This document shows, one piece after another, positions 1-5,935 of a DNA stretch of 5,935 nt. Each line of letters opens with the position of its first letter. The stretch's first letter is position 1. The stretch is from assembly GCA_964654825.1 (NCBI GenBank), contig CAZZKG010000115.1, forward strand, positions 1 to 5,935. The letters run 5' to 3'. The position numbers were made by a program, and so were the translations under genes. Under the pieces are notes generated by a model. The model was not told the origin of the DNA. It searched no databases and saw nothing but the letters and a program-made list of their open reading frames with translations. This DNA is from CAZZKG01 sp964654825. Its GTDB lineage: Bacteria; Gemmatimonadota; CAZMKB01.

Positions 1-38
1 AGGGACAGTCACCATTTATTTAAATGGTGACTGTCCCT
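1..38. repeat. Perfect 18-bp inverted repeat (possible REP/IS200-type palindrome)
   Basis: Bases 1-18 (AGGGACAGTCACCATTTA) pair without mismatch with bases 21-38 around a TT centre, so a single strand would fold into a long hairpin. The repeat touches the window edge and may extend further left. The half-site resembles, from memory, the GGGACAGTCACC-type palindromes often seen beside REP-associated or IS200-like tyrosine transposases; no transposase is visible here, so that link is inference. It lies directly against the truncated reading frame that follows, which suggests insertion into an older gene. It lacks a T-tract, so it is not a typical intrinsic terminator. Confidence 0.75.
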
Positions 39-39
39 G

Positions 40-309
40 TTTATTCTGGACCCGGATGGAACCCGAAGCGACATCGGGGCACACTGGTTCGACCAGTCGG
101 ATTTTTTGATACTGTATATGACTCCCGATACGACCATGGTCAGCGGAGGAGGCACCCTCGGTATAACATTTACTACCGTCAATCGTTGGGCACAATCCGA
201 AGATTTCTGGTTTCTTTCCCGTGCGACACTTCCAAACGAGACATTGATCGGGATCATGGGCCCGAAACAATTCACCATACCGGCGGTATGTGGGTCAAAC
301 TGGATATAG
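40..309 (+). pseudogene. C-terminal remnant of a secreted beta-helix / choice-of-anchor-type protein
   Basis: The frame starting at base 1 has a stop at 28-30 inside the palindrome, then reads open to a TAG at 307-309. It opens with LFILDPDGTRSDIGAHWFDQ. The DPDGTR-(S/A)D-(I/M)GA-x-x-FDQ signature is, from memory, typical of the end of right-handed beta-helix repeats in large secreted proteins of FCB-like bacteria. A short Ig-like tail usually follows, and the rest of this frame (TPDTT, SGGGTLGITFTTVNR, then a stretch around LPNETLIG) fits that. No start codon with a ribosome binding site precedes the motif; the first ATG is at 118, inside it. The beta-helix body is absent and replaced by the palindrome. 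The tail also ends earlier than I would expect. I read it as a disrupted gene remnant. The real 5' part could lie left of the window. Confidence 0.5.
276..290 (-). terminator. Short dyad downstream of the propeller gene, possible weak terminator
   Basis: CATACCG, a single G, then CGGTATG form a perfect 7-bp dyad about 30 bases past the minus-strand stop codon at 320. On the minus strand it is followed by GTGAATTGTTT, which is only loosely T-rich. It could act as a weak terminator for the propeller gene, but it also lies inside the convergent gene remnant and may be chance. Confidence 0.25.
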
Positions 310-319
310 GGAAGAAGCT

Positions 320-2152
320 TCAGGGCAAGAGCACGGCTTTACGGATTCGGGAATCCGTGCCGACATCGAGCCTGAAAAAATACACTCCACCCCCCGTGAA
401 TCCACCGGCTGCGTCCGTTCCGTCCCACGTGAATTCATGCCGGCCGGCCGGGGGTTTCCCCTGATATAACTCCCGCACTTTCCTCCCCCGGTTGTCGAAC
501 ACGGTAAGAGTCACCCAGGGCCGGTACCCGATCCGCACATCCCCCTCCGTCAGAGTGAAAGCGATGACCGTCTGAGGATTGAATGGATTCGGATAATTCT
601 GGAGGAGTGAAAACGTTCGGGGAAAGCCGTACCCCTCTGATTCGTCACCCACTCCCGACCCCACACCTACACGATAGGAACAGGTGGAGTCGGGAGCGGT
701 CACCGGGTCGAAAGCGACGTTTCCCCGTTCATCCCTGCTGGAAAGGTAATAATGGACTACGCTTCCCTCCGGCTTATCGGGTATCTCCCCTATATAAAGG
801 CTGCCGCCCGTGTGGCGGCATGGAGAAATCTCGAATTGGCTGTCATTCACCCGGTAGACGATCTGCACCGAATCGATCCCCGGAGCGGCATCCCAGGTGA
901 GGATACGCATTTCCTGGGGGGATCCGGGTTCGACGACATCTGGCGGCCTGATGATCGTCCTGATGAAGGGAGAGACCGTGTCGGGTACCGAGTGGTTGAT
1001 ATAGAGATTCTCTCTCTGCAGAAGATTGGAAATGATGAGGTCCGGATCACCATCACCATCGACATCCCCGTGATCCACCCAGGTACTGACCGTGGTAGGA
1101 TCATCCGGCAACCGGTCGGAAGTCGCATCGATAAACTGTCCGGTCCCGGGGTTTACCAGAAACATGCTCTGTTCGTACTTCGACACGAAAACATCGGATG
1201 TCGAATTCCCATCGAAATCCGCAACTGCAGGGCAGGTACCTTCGTCCCTGAAATACGGGAGATCGGGAAAGAGTGAATCCGTCACGTCCCTGAACTCCAG
1301 TCCGCCCACAGACAGGAGGACACGATCTCCAAAAAATCCCCTGGAGAAGTCGGCCTCGATGATATCCAGGTCTCCATCGAGATCGACATCGCCGGTATGA
1401 TACCCCCTTGTCTTCATTGTATCGAGCTCTGTCGGCAGATAACCCGCTTCCTGAAAGATACCGGATCCGTCGTTACTCAGGATGACACCGGGCTGGACCT
1501 CGAAACCGAAAATCAGGTCCAGATCACCGTCCATGTCAAGATCTTCGATGAGACCTGCTTTCGTTTCGATGTTTATCTGGGGTAAACGGCCCTCCGTCCC
1601 GTCCACAAAAAAACCTTCACCAGTGTTGAGAAGGAGGATCGCATCCGAGTATCCTGCAGTCACGAAATCGATGTCGCCGTCGGAGTCCAGGTCGCCGGCG
1701 AGAACTGTTCTCGCCCCCTGATCTTCAGGAATACGGCTCTCCGTCTCATCCGTAAATACACCTGAACCGTTGTTCACCAGCATCCTGTTTTGACCCGAGA
1801 CATTACATACGAACAGGTCGGGATCACCGTCGCCATCGATGTCACCGGCGGCCATCATGGACGTCTGGTCGATCAAAAACGGGAGCCTAGCTGTCGTCTC
1901 ATCCTGGAAATATCCCGATCCATCGTTGATGAACAGCCGATCTAGCGCACCGGGTGCACCGGTGTTCGAAACAAGGACGTCCGGATCTCCATCCCCATCG
2001 ACATCGAGGAGCAGTATCCTGTTGCTCGAATCGCTCCGGTTCGGAAGGCGACCCACTGATTCGTCAGTGAAATACTGATCCCCCGCCCTGGCAGGTACGA
2101 CCCCGTAAAATATAACGGTGATGAGCAGTAAACTTCTGAGAATCGATGTCAC
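320..2152 (-). CDS. Secreted FG-GAP/VCBS seven-repeat beta-propeller protein with FlgD-Ig-like C-terminal tail
   Basis: A 610-aa exported protein of unknown specific function. Residues 1-23 form a signal peptide: a positive N-terminus, a hydrophobic core LLLITVIFYGVV, and the cleavage motif ARA before G24. Residues 25 to about 385 carry seven FG-GAP/VCBS repeats. Each has a Ca-binding-type loop (D-x-D-x-D-G-D-x-D), starting near residues 50, 104, 154, 204, 255, 312 and 363, and most have an F-x-D-x-T..RLP strand. Seven repeats about 50 residues apart predict a complete seven-bladed propeller. The sixth loop (DFDGNSTSD) is degenerate. Residues about 390-495 look like an Ig/FnIII-type domain. 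Residues about 512-610 (NYPNPFNPQT, VFDNRGRKVREL, GVYFFRLDVG, RKAVLLP) match the FlgD-Ig/Por-secretion-like tail of FCB-group surface proteins, suggesting cell-surface or extracellular location. Translation starts at a GTG (2150-2152), preceded by AGAAGGGA about 9 nt upstream; no ATG lies nearby in frame. Adhesion or binding is plausible, but the ligand is unknown. Confidence 0.92.
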   Translation of the reverse strand: MTSILRSLLLITVIFYGVVPARAGDQYFTDESVGRLPNRSDSSNRILLLDVDGDGDPDVLVSNTGAPGALDRLFINDGSGYFQDETTARLPFLIDQTSMMAAGDIDGDGDPDLFVCNVSGQNRMLVNNGSGVFTDETESRIPEDQGARTVLAGDLDSDGDIDFVTAGYSDAILLLNTGEGFFVDGTEGRLPQINIETKAGLIEDLDMDGDLDLIFGFEVQPGVILSNDGSGIFQEAGYLPTELDTMKTRGYHTGDVDLDGDLDIIEADFSRGFFGDRVLLSVGGLEFRDVTDSLFPDLPYFRDEGTCPAVADFDGNSTSDVFVSKYEQSMFLVNPGTGQFIDATSDRLPDDPTTVSTWVDHGDVDGDGDPDLIISNLLQRENLYINHSVPDTVSPFIRTIIRPPDVVEPGSPQEMRILTWDAAPGIDSVQIVYRVNDSQFEISPCRHTGGSLYIGEIPDKPEGSVVHYYLSSRDERGNVAFDPVTAPDSTCSYRVGVGSGVGDESEGYGFPRTFSLLQNYPNPFNPQTVIAFTLTEGDVRIGYRPWVTLTVFDNRGRKVRELYQGKPPAGRHEFTWDGTDAAGGFTGGGVYFFRLDVGTDSRIRKAVLLP

Positions 2153-2250
2153 TGTATCACTTCCCTTCTCATCCGACAGACCGGTCCGGTGATACCGTGA
2201 GCCACGGGTAGAAGTCCGTGTAATTTTAAACGACCGCCCCCCCTTCTCTT

Positions 2251-2279
2251 TTTATAACGTATCGAGACCTGTATTGCAA
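2251..2279 (-). promoter_or_regulatory. Predicted sigma70-type promoter of the propeller gene
   Basis: Read on the minus strand, TTGCAA (2274-2279) and TATAAA (2251-2256) are separated by exactly 17 bp, matching the -35/-10 consensus at 4 and 5 of 6 positions. Transcription would start near 2244, giving a leader of roughly 90 nt before the GTG start. Promoter consensus for this lineage is unknown, so this remains a prediction. Confidence 0.45.
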
Positions 2280-2363
2280 TATCTACTCACCAACGGTCGA
2301 TGAGGATGAGACGGGTCGTCGTGGGCGATGAGAAAACCGGGGAATGCCAACCCGACAAACCGC

Positions 2364-2390
2364 TTGATTTTTCTATCGGGACAATATACT
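2364..2390 (+). promoter_or_regulatory. Predicted promoter of the sdhCAB operon
   Basis: TTGATT (2364-2369) and TATACT (2385-2390) form a -35/-10 pair with a slightly short 15-bp spacer; taking CTTGAT as the -35 gives 16 bp. Transcription would begin near 2397-2398, leaving a leader of about 200 nt before sdhC. The AT-rich element stands out in an otherwise mixed region, and I saw no better candidate nearer sdhC. Confidence 0.45.
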
Positions 2391-2490
2391 TTCCCCGATG
2401 TCAACCATCACGGATAGTGATCTTAAAATGCTGTTGCTGATAAAAGATATCCTCACGACAGTCTCCGCCCTGGACCGCGGCTCTCTCCTT

Positions 2491-2520
2491 CCGGAGTCAG
2501 CCAATCCCTGTAGACTCCGG
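2491..2520 (+). promoter_or_regulatory. GC-rich stem-loop in the sdhC leader
   Basis: CCGGAGTC (2491-2498) is perfectly complementary to GACTCCGG (2513-2520), with a 14-nt loop, ending 75 bases before the sdhC start. No T-run follows, so it is not a standard terminator. It could be a protein-binding dyad, an mRNA-stabilising hairpin or a leader-control element; the sequence does not distinguish these. Confidence 0.4.
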
Positions 2521-2595
2521 CAGGCCGTAACTCACCGGACGATCCCATGGATTACAAGGTCAACTTATTGAACCACTTGATATGGAGCTTTTCTC

Positions 2596-3276
2596 ATGCG
2601 AACGTTCATTTCCCTGGTCTGGTCCTCAGTCGGCAGAAAAATCCTGAATGGCCTGACTGGACTGCTGCTCAGTATGTTTATACTGGTGCATCTCGTTGAA
2701 AACTTCCTCCTGTTCTCCGGTCCAAAAACCTATAATATGTATGTCTACTACCTGACGAGTCTCGGTGAAGCGCTCTACATGATCGAATTTCTGCTGATCC
2801 TCGTCTTCATAATACACATCGTCAGCGCCGTCACCGTATGGATCAGCTCGTTGCGGGCGCGACCGGAGAAATACGCTGTCCTGAAAAGCGCCGGAGGGCA
2901 GAGCCGGAAGACGATCTTCTCGAGGACGATGATCTACACAGGCTCCCTCCTCTTCATCTTTCTCATCTTGCACCTGAAGACCTTCAAGTTCGGCCAGCAC
3001 TACCCGGTCACTTACAACGGCCTGGAAGTGCGCGACCTTTATCGACTCATCACAGAAGTCTTCACTGGTGCGAAATACGTCATCTGGTACGAGGTTGTGA
3101 TGATCCTGCTCGGTTTTCACCTCAGGCACGGCTTCTGGAGCGCATTTCAGTCACTTGGTGCCAGCCATCCTAAATACAGTCCGATCATCTTCACGATCGG
3201 TTATCTATTCGCCGTATTGATCGCGGTCGGTTTTCTCGCTATTCCGCTATGGATATACTTTGGAGGTGCAGCATGA
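2596..3276 (+). CDS. sdhC: Succinate dehydrogenase/fumarate reductase cytochrome b subunit, type B dihaem
   Basis: This 226-aa membrane anchor holds the quinone site and two haem b groups of succinate:quinone oxidoreductase. Five hydrophobic helices lie at about residues 16-40, 58-86, 110-128, 160-186 and 195-222, as in the single-subunit type B anchors. Four histidines sit at the expected places: H32 (ILVHLVEN), H74 (FIIHIVSA), H126 (LILHLKTF) and H175 (GFHLRHGFW). By comparison with Wolinella FrdC and Bacillus SdhC, H74/H175 should bind the proximal haem and H32/H126 the distal one. The GFHLRHGFWSAFQSLG stretch and the N-terminal SSVGRKILNGLTG are characteristic of Bacteroidetes-like SdhC. 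The ATG is preceded by GGAG at 2584-2587, 8 nt upstream. The stop overlaps the sdhA start (ATGA), indicating translational coupling. A quinone type of menaquinone is likely from the dihaem architecture (inference). Confidence 0.95.
   Translation: MRTFISLVWSSVGRKILNGLTGLLLSMFILVHLVENFLLFSGPKTYNMYVYYLTSLGEALYMIEFLLILVFIIHIVSAVTVWISSLRARPEKYAVLKSAGGQSRKTIFSRTMIYTGSLLFIFLILHLKTFKFGQHYPVTYNGLEVRDLYRLITEVFTGAKYVIWYEVVMILLGFHLRHGFWSAFQSLGASHPKYSPIIFTIGYLFAVLIAVGFLAIPLWIYFGGAA
3262..3266 (+). promoter_or_regulatory. Ribosome binding site that fixes the sdhA start
   Basis: GGAGG lies 6 nt before the ATG at 3273, inside the end of sdhC. An in-frame ATG at 3249 would add eight residues (MDILWRCS), but this site would then fall within the coding region and the earlier ATG has no comparable motif. 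The later start also gives the 4-nt ATGA overlap common in coupled operons. Confidence 0.8.
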
Positions 3277-5186
3277 AATTGGATTCGATGATTCCGGCAG
3301 GGCCACTGACGGAGAAATGGGACAAGCACCGTTTCGACATCAAACTGGTCAATCCGGCGAATAAGCGTAAATACACCATCATCGTCGTCGGGACGGGTCT
3401 CGCGGGAGGTGCAGCCGCGGCATCGCTCGGCGAACTGGGGTACAATGTGCTGAACTTCTGCATCCAGGATTCTCCACGTCGAGCGCACAGTATCGCCGCG
3501 CAGGGGGGAATCAACGCGGCGAAGAATTATCCCAACGACGGCGACAGCATCTGGCGTCTCTTCTATGATACAATCAAGGGTGGTGACTACCGGTCGCGCG
3601 AAGCCAATGTCTACCGTCTTGCCCAGATCAGCAACAGTATCATCGATCAGTGTGTGGCTCAGGGTGTGCCGTTCGCCCGCGAATACGGCGGTCAGCTTGC
3701 GACCCGATCTTTCGGTGGAGCCCAGGTCTCCCGGACCTTTTACGCCCGCGGACAGACAGGCCAGCAGCTGCTCCTCGGCGTCTACTCTTCACTGATGCGT
3801 CAGGTAAGTGCCGGAACAGTGAAAATCTTCCCACGCCGGGAAATGCTCGACCTGGTGATCATCGAAGGGAAGGCGCGGGGCATCACGACGCGTAACCTGA
3901 TCACCGGTGAACTCGAATCGTACGCCGGGCACGCGGTACTGCTCGCGACCGGCGGGTATGGTAACGTCTTCTACCTGTCCACGAACGCCATGAATTCGAA
4001 CGCCACGGCGACTTGGCGCTGCCACAGGAAGGGCGCCCTCTTCGCCAACCCCTGCTTCACACAGATTCATCCGACGTGTATCCCCATCTCTGGTGACCAC
4101 CAGTCAAAGCTGACCCTTATGAGCGAGAGCCTGCGCAATGACGGACGGGTCTGGGTCCCAAAGAAAGCGGGAGACCGTCGTCCACCGAATGAGATCCCGG
4201 AAGAAGAACGGGACTACTACCTCGAAAGAAGATACCCGAGTTTCGGGAACCTTGTCCCGCGTGACGTCGCCTCGCGGAACGCGAAAGCCGTCTGCGATGA
4301 AGGTCGAGGGGCCGGTGAGACTGGTTTTTCGGTTTACCTCGATTTTTCCGACGCGATCGAGCGGCTCGGCGAGGACGTGATCCGCGAGCGCTACGGCAAC
4401 CTCTTCGAGATGTACGAGCGGATAACCGCGGAGAACCCCTACCAGTTCCCGATGAGGATCTACCCGGCTTCCCACTACACGATGGGGGGGCTCTGGGTCG
4501 ATTACAACCTCATGAGCACGATACCGGGGCTCCACGTCCTGGGAGAGGCCAACTTTTCGGACCACGGGGCGAATCGGCTTGGTGCGAGTGCCCTCATGCA
4601 GGGTCTGGCCGACGGTTATTTCATCATTCCGTACACGGTTGGTCATTATATATCCACCTCCCGACCGGAGCCCGTCACGACCGACCATCCCGAGTTTAAA
4701 AAGTCCGCCGAGGATGTAGATGCTCGATTGAAGAAATTCCTTTCTATAAACGGCAGTCGGACGGTCAAGGAGTTTCACCGTGATCTCGGCAGGATCATGT
4801 GGGAGAACGTCGGCATGGCGCGTAACAGGGCCGGCCTCGAATCAGCGATAGAGGAAATCCGGCAGCTCCGGGCGGAGTTCCGGGAAAATGTACGGGTTAC
4901 AGGCAACGGGGAGACCCTGAATAAGGATCTCGAGTTTGTCGGCCGGGTCGCCGATTTTCTCGAACTGGGCGAACTTCTGGCCCGGGACGCGCTCGACCGC
5001 GAAGAGTCCTGTGGAGGACACTTTCGTGAGGAGAGTCAGACAGAGGAGGGTGAGGCGAAGCGTGACGACGACAATTTTTCTTATGTTTCCGCCTGGGAAT
5101 ATAAAGGTGTTGATCAAACGCCACAGCTCTACAAAGAAGCCCTCGATTTCGAAAACGTGCAGCTTACCTCGCGAAGTTATAAATAA
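3273..5186 (+). CDS. sdhA: Succinate dehydrogenase/fumarate reductase flavoprotein subunit, type B
   Basis: This 637-aa catalytic subunit interconverts succinate and fumarate using covalently bound FAD on the membrane-attached complex. The Rossmann dinucleotide motif is G40-T-G-L-A-G-G. H72 in RRAHSIAAQGG is the expected FAD-linking histidine. Substrate and catalytic residues are present: H266 in QIHPT, E285/R288 in LMSESLR, R330 in PRDVASR (the proton-donating arginine position), H401 in HYTMGG, and R435 in HGANRLGAS. The C-terminal helical domain ends with a cap (ESCGGHFREE, then NFSYVSAWEYKG near 601-612) typical of Bacteroidetes-like type B enzymes, which are longer than the E. coli form. 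The start is chosen by the GGAGG at 3262-3266; an extension from 3249 is less likely. It overlaps sdhC by 4 nt and is followed 12 nt later by sdhB. A run of seven G (4484-4490) lies in the HYTMGG codons, but the frame is intact. Direction (SDH versus FRD) cannot be read from the sequence. Confidence 0.97.
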   Translation: MKLDSMIPAGPLTEKWDKHRFDIKLVNPANKRKYTIIVVGTGLAGGAAAASLGELGYNVLNFCIQDSPRRAHSIAAQGGINAAKNYPNDGDSIWRLFYDTIKGGDYRSREANVYRLAQISNSIIDQCVAQGVPFAREYGGQLATRSFGGAQVSRTFYARGQTGQQLLLGVYSSLMRQVSAGTVKIFPRREMLDLVIIEGKARGITTRNLITGELESYAGHAVLLATGGYGNVFYLSTNAMNSNATATWRCHRKGALFANPCFTQIHPTCIPISGDHQSKLTLMSESLRNDGRVWVPKKAGDRRPPNEIPEEERDYYLERRYPSFGNLVPRDVASRNAKAVCDEGRGAGETGFSVYLDFSDAIERLGEDVIRERYGNLFEMYERITAENPYQFPMRIYPASHYTMGGLWVDYNLMSTIPGLHVLGEANFSDHGANRLGASALMQGLADGYFIIPYTVGHYISTSRPEPVTTDHPEFKKSAEDVDARLKKFLSINGSRTVKEFHRDLGRIMWENVGMARNRAGLESAIEEIRQLRAEFRENVRVTGNGETLNKDLEFVGRVADFLELGELLARDALDREESCGGHFREESQTEEGEAKRDDDNFSYVSAWEYKGVDQTPQLYKEALDFENVQLTSRSYK

Positions 5187-5198
5187 GGAGTCGAACCA

Positions 5199-5935
5199 AT
5201 GAGCGACAATTTAATGATGGTGCACCTCAAGATCTGGCGGCAGCCGGGACCGGACCGGAAGGGAAAGCTGATCGGCTACGACCTGAAAGGCGTGAGCCCG
5301 GACATGTCGTTCCTCGAGATGCTCGATGTCCTGAACGAGAGGATCATACGGGAAGGCGGCGAACCCGTGGAGTTCGACAATGACTGCCGTGAAGGGATCT
5401 GCGGCATGTGCAGCCTGGTTATAAACGGCCTTCCGCACGGGAAGGAACGGGGAAGCGCCACCTGCCAGCTCCACATGCGGCACTTCCGTGATGGTGAGAC
5501 AATCACCGTCGAGCCGTTCCGCGCCCACGGATTCCCGGTCATCAAAGATCTCGTCACCGACCGGAGCGCTTTCGACCGTATTATGGCCGCGGGTGGATTT
5601 ACGTCGGTGAACGTGGGAGGCGCGCCTGACGGGAACGCCATACCGATCCCCAAGGAGAAAGCGGACGAGGCGATGGACGCGGCTGCCTGTATCGGTTGCG
5701 GCGCCTGTGTTGCGGCATGCCCGAACGCCTCGGCATCACTCTTCGTCAGCGCCAAGATCTCCCAGCTCGCCCTGCTGCCCCAGGGAGCCCCGGAGCGCAA
5801 GCGCCGGGCCATCCGGATGATCGAGCAGATGGACAGGGAAGGCTTCGGAGACTGTTCCAACCACGGGGAGTGTGAGGCGGTGTGTCCGAAGGAGATCTCC
5901 ATCTCACACATCGCCCGGATGAAGCGGGAATATCT
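5199..5935 (+). CDS. sdhB: Succinate dehydrogenase/fumarate reductase iron-sulfur subunit (3' end cut by window)
   Basis: The electron-relay subunit carries electrons from SdhA's FAD to the quinone/haems of SdhC. 245 complete codons are visible and the frame is still open at the edge, so probably only a few C-terminal residues are missing. The N-terminal ferredoxin-like domain (about 5-105) has 2Fe-2S ligands C63, C68 and C71 (CREGICGMC) and C89. The C-terminal domain has C164-x2-C167-x2-C170 plus C229 for the 4Fe-4S cluster, and C174, C219 and C225 for the 3Fe-4S cluster. The spacing C219-(5)-C225-(3)-C229 equals that of E. coli SdhB. The ATG has AAGGAG (5185-5190), 8 nt upstream and overlapping the sdhA stop codon, so translation is probably coupled. 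The order C-A-B with no separate SdhD completes a type B complex. Confidence 0.96.
   Translation, partial: MSDNLMMVHLKIWRQPGPDRKGKLIGYDLKGVSPDMSFLEMLDVLNERIIREGGEPVEFDNDCREGICGMCSLVINGLPHGKERGSATCQLHMRHFRDGETITVEPFRAHGFPVIKDLVTDRSAFDRIMAAGGFTSVNVGGAPDGNAIPIPKEKADEAMDAAACIGCGACVAACPNASASLFVSAKISQLALLPQGAPERKRRAIRMIEQMDREGFGDCSNHGECEAVCPKEISISHIARMKREY

Larger units (their letters stand above)
2153..2595. other. Divergent intergenic region between propeller gene and sdhCAB
   Basis: These 443 bases separate the two start codons and hold no convincing gene. They contain a minus-strand promoter-like element (2251-2279), a plus-strand promoter-like element (2364-2390), a GC-rich hairpin (2491-2520) and small dyads near 2180-2190 (ACCGG-T-CCGGT) and 2203-2220 (CACGG...CCGTG). 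Both small dyads lie in the predicted leader of the propeller gene. A run of seven C residues (2237-2243) falls near that gene's expected transcription start. An open frame of 57 codons (2398-2571) sits in the predicted sdh leader and is treated as a finding, not as a gene. Confidence 0.7.

Noticed and set aside
24..464. Plus-strand 146-codon open frame crossing the end of the propeller gene
   Set aside because: It overlaps the strongly supported minus-strand C-terminus and the DPDGTR frame, has low-complexity translated content and matches no family I recognise.
752..1276. Plus-strand 174-codon open frame inside the propeller gene
   Set aside because: It is antisense to the clearly coding VCBS repeats and arises from their repetitive Asp/Gly codons.
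1030..2030. Recurring GATCACC(A/G)TC(A/G)CCATCGA(C/T)(A/G)TC-like DNA repeats
   Set aside because: These are explained by the repeated Ca-loop codons of the VCBS protein, not by a separate DNA repeat or CRISPR array; spacing follows protein blades.
2299..2332. Three GATGAG hexamers in the intergenic region as an operator array
   Set aside because: Two are adjacent and one is 22 bp away, but the motif is short and not placed symmetrically about either promoter, so chance is adequate.
4484..4490. G7 run in sdhA as a possible frameshift or phase-variable site
   Set aside because: It encodes the conserved M-G-G of HYTMGG and the frame continues correctly on both sides; essential metabolic genes are unlikely phase-variation targets.
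4104..4778. Minus-strand 224-codon open frame inside sdhA
   Set aside because: It is antisense to the conserved sdhA catalytic core; long antisense frames are common in GC-biased coding sequence.
5276..5911. Minus-strand 211-codon open frame inside sdhB
   Set aside because: It is antisense to sdhB, whose cluster cysteines are all in place on the plus strand.

Overview
The window holds a bacterial succinate dehydrogenase / fumarate reductase operon (sdhC-sdhA-sdhB, plus strand, right half), a divergently transcribed gene for a secreted beta-propeller protein (minus strand, left half), and at the far left edge a perfect palindrome next to a broken gene remnant. The organism is probably an uncultured member of the wider FCB (Fibrobacteres-Chlorobi-Bacteroidetes) group or a neighbouring candidate phylum. 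This is inferred from three traits: the single-cytochrome C-A-B gene order and 'type B' SdhA of Bacteroidetes-like operons; the 'NYPNPFNP...' FlgD/Por-secretion-like tail ending in 'RKAVLLP'; and a 'DPDGTRSDIGA' fragment typical of secreted beta-helix proteins from such lineages. The sequence alone does not fix the phylum.

Layout. 1-38: perfect 18-bp inverted repeat with a 2-nt loop, cut by the window edge. About 40-309, plus strand: C-terminal piece of a surface or secreted protein with no start, probably a pseudogene. 320-2152, minus strand: 610-aa exported protein with seven FG-GAP/VCBS repeats, an Ig/FnIII-like domain and a C-terminal FlgD-Ig/sorting-like tail. 2153-2595: divergent regulatory region with one promoter-like element facing each way and a GC-rich hairpin in the sdh leader. 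2596-3276: sdhC. 3273-5186: sdhA, overlapping sdhC by 4 nt. 5199 to the window end: sdhB, missing only its last few residues.

How it works together. The three sdh products form the membrane-bound succinate:quinone oxidoreductase. SdhA carries FAD and the dicarboxylate site, SdhB the 2Fe-2S, 4Fe-4S and 3Fe-4S relay, and SdhC is a five-helix dihaem cytochrome b handling quinone. All key residues are present and the genes look intact. A single-subunit dihaem anchor usually goes with menaquinone. The propeller protein has no evident link to the complex beyond sharing the intergenic region.

I found no clearly new biological system. The parts that deserve a second look are the left-edge palindrome with its disrupted gene, the unusually structured sdh leader (a possible leaderless small ORF plus a hairpin), and the propeller protein's architecture.
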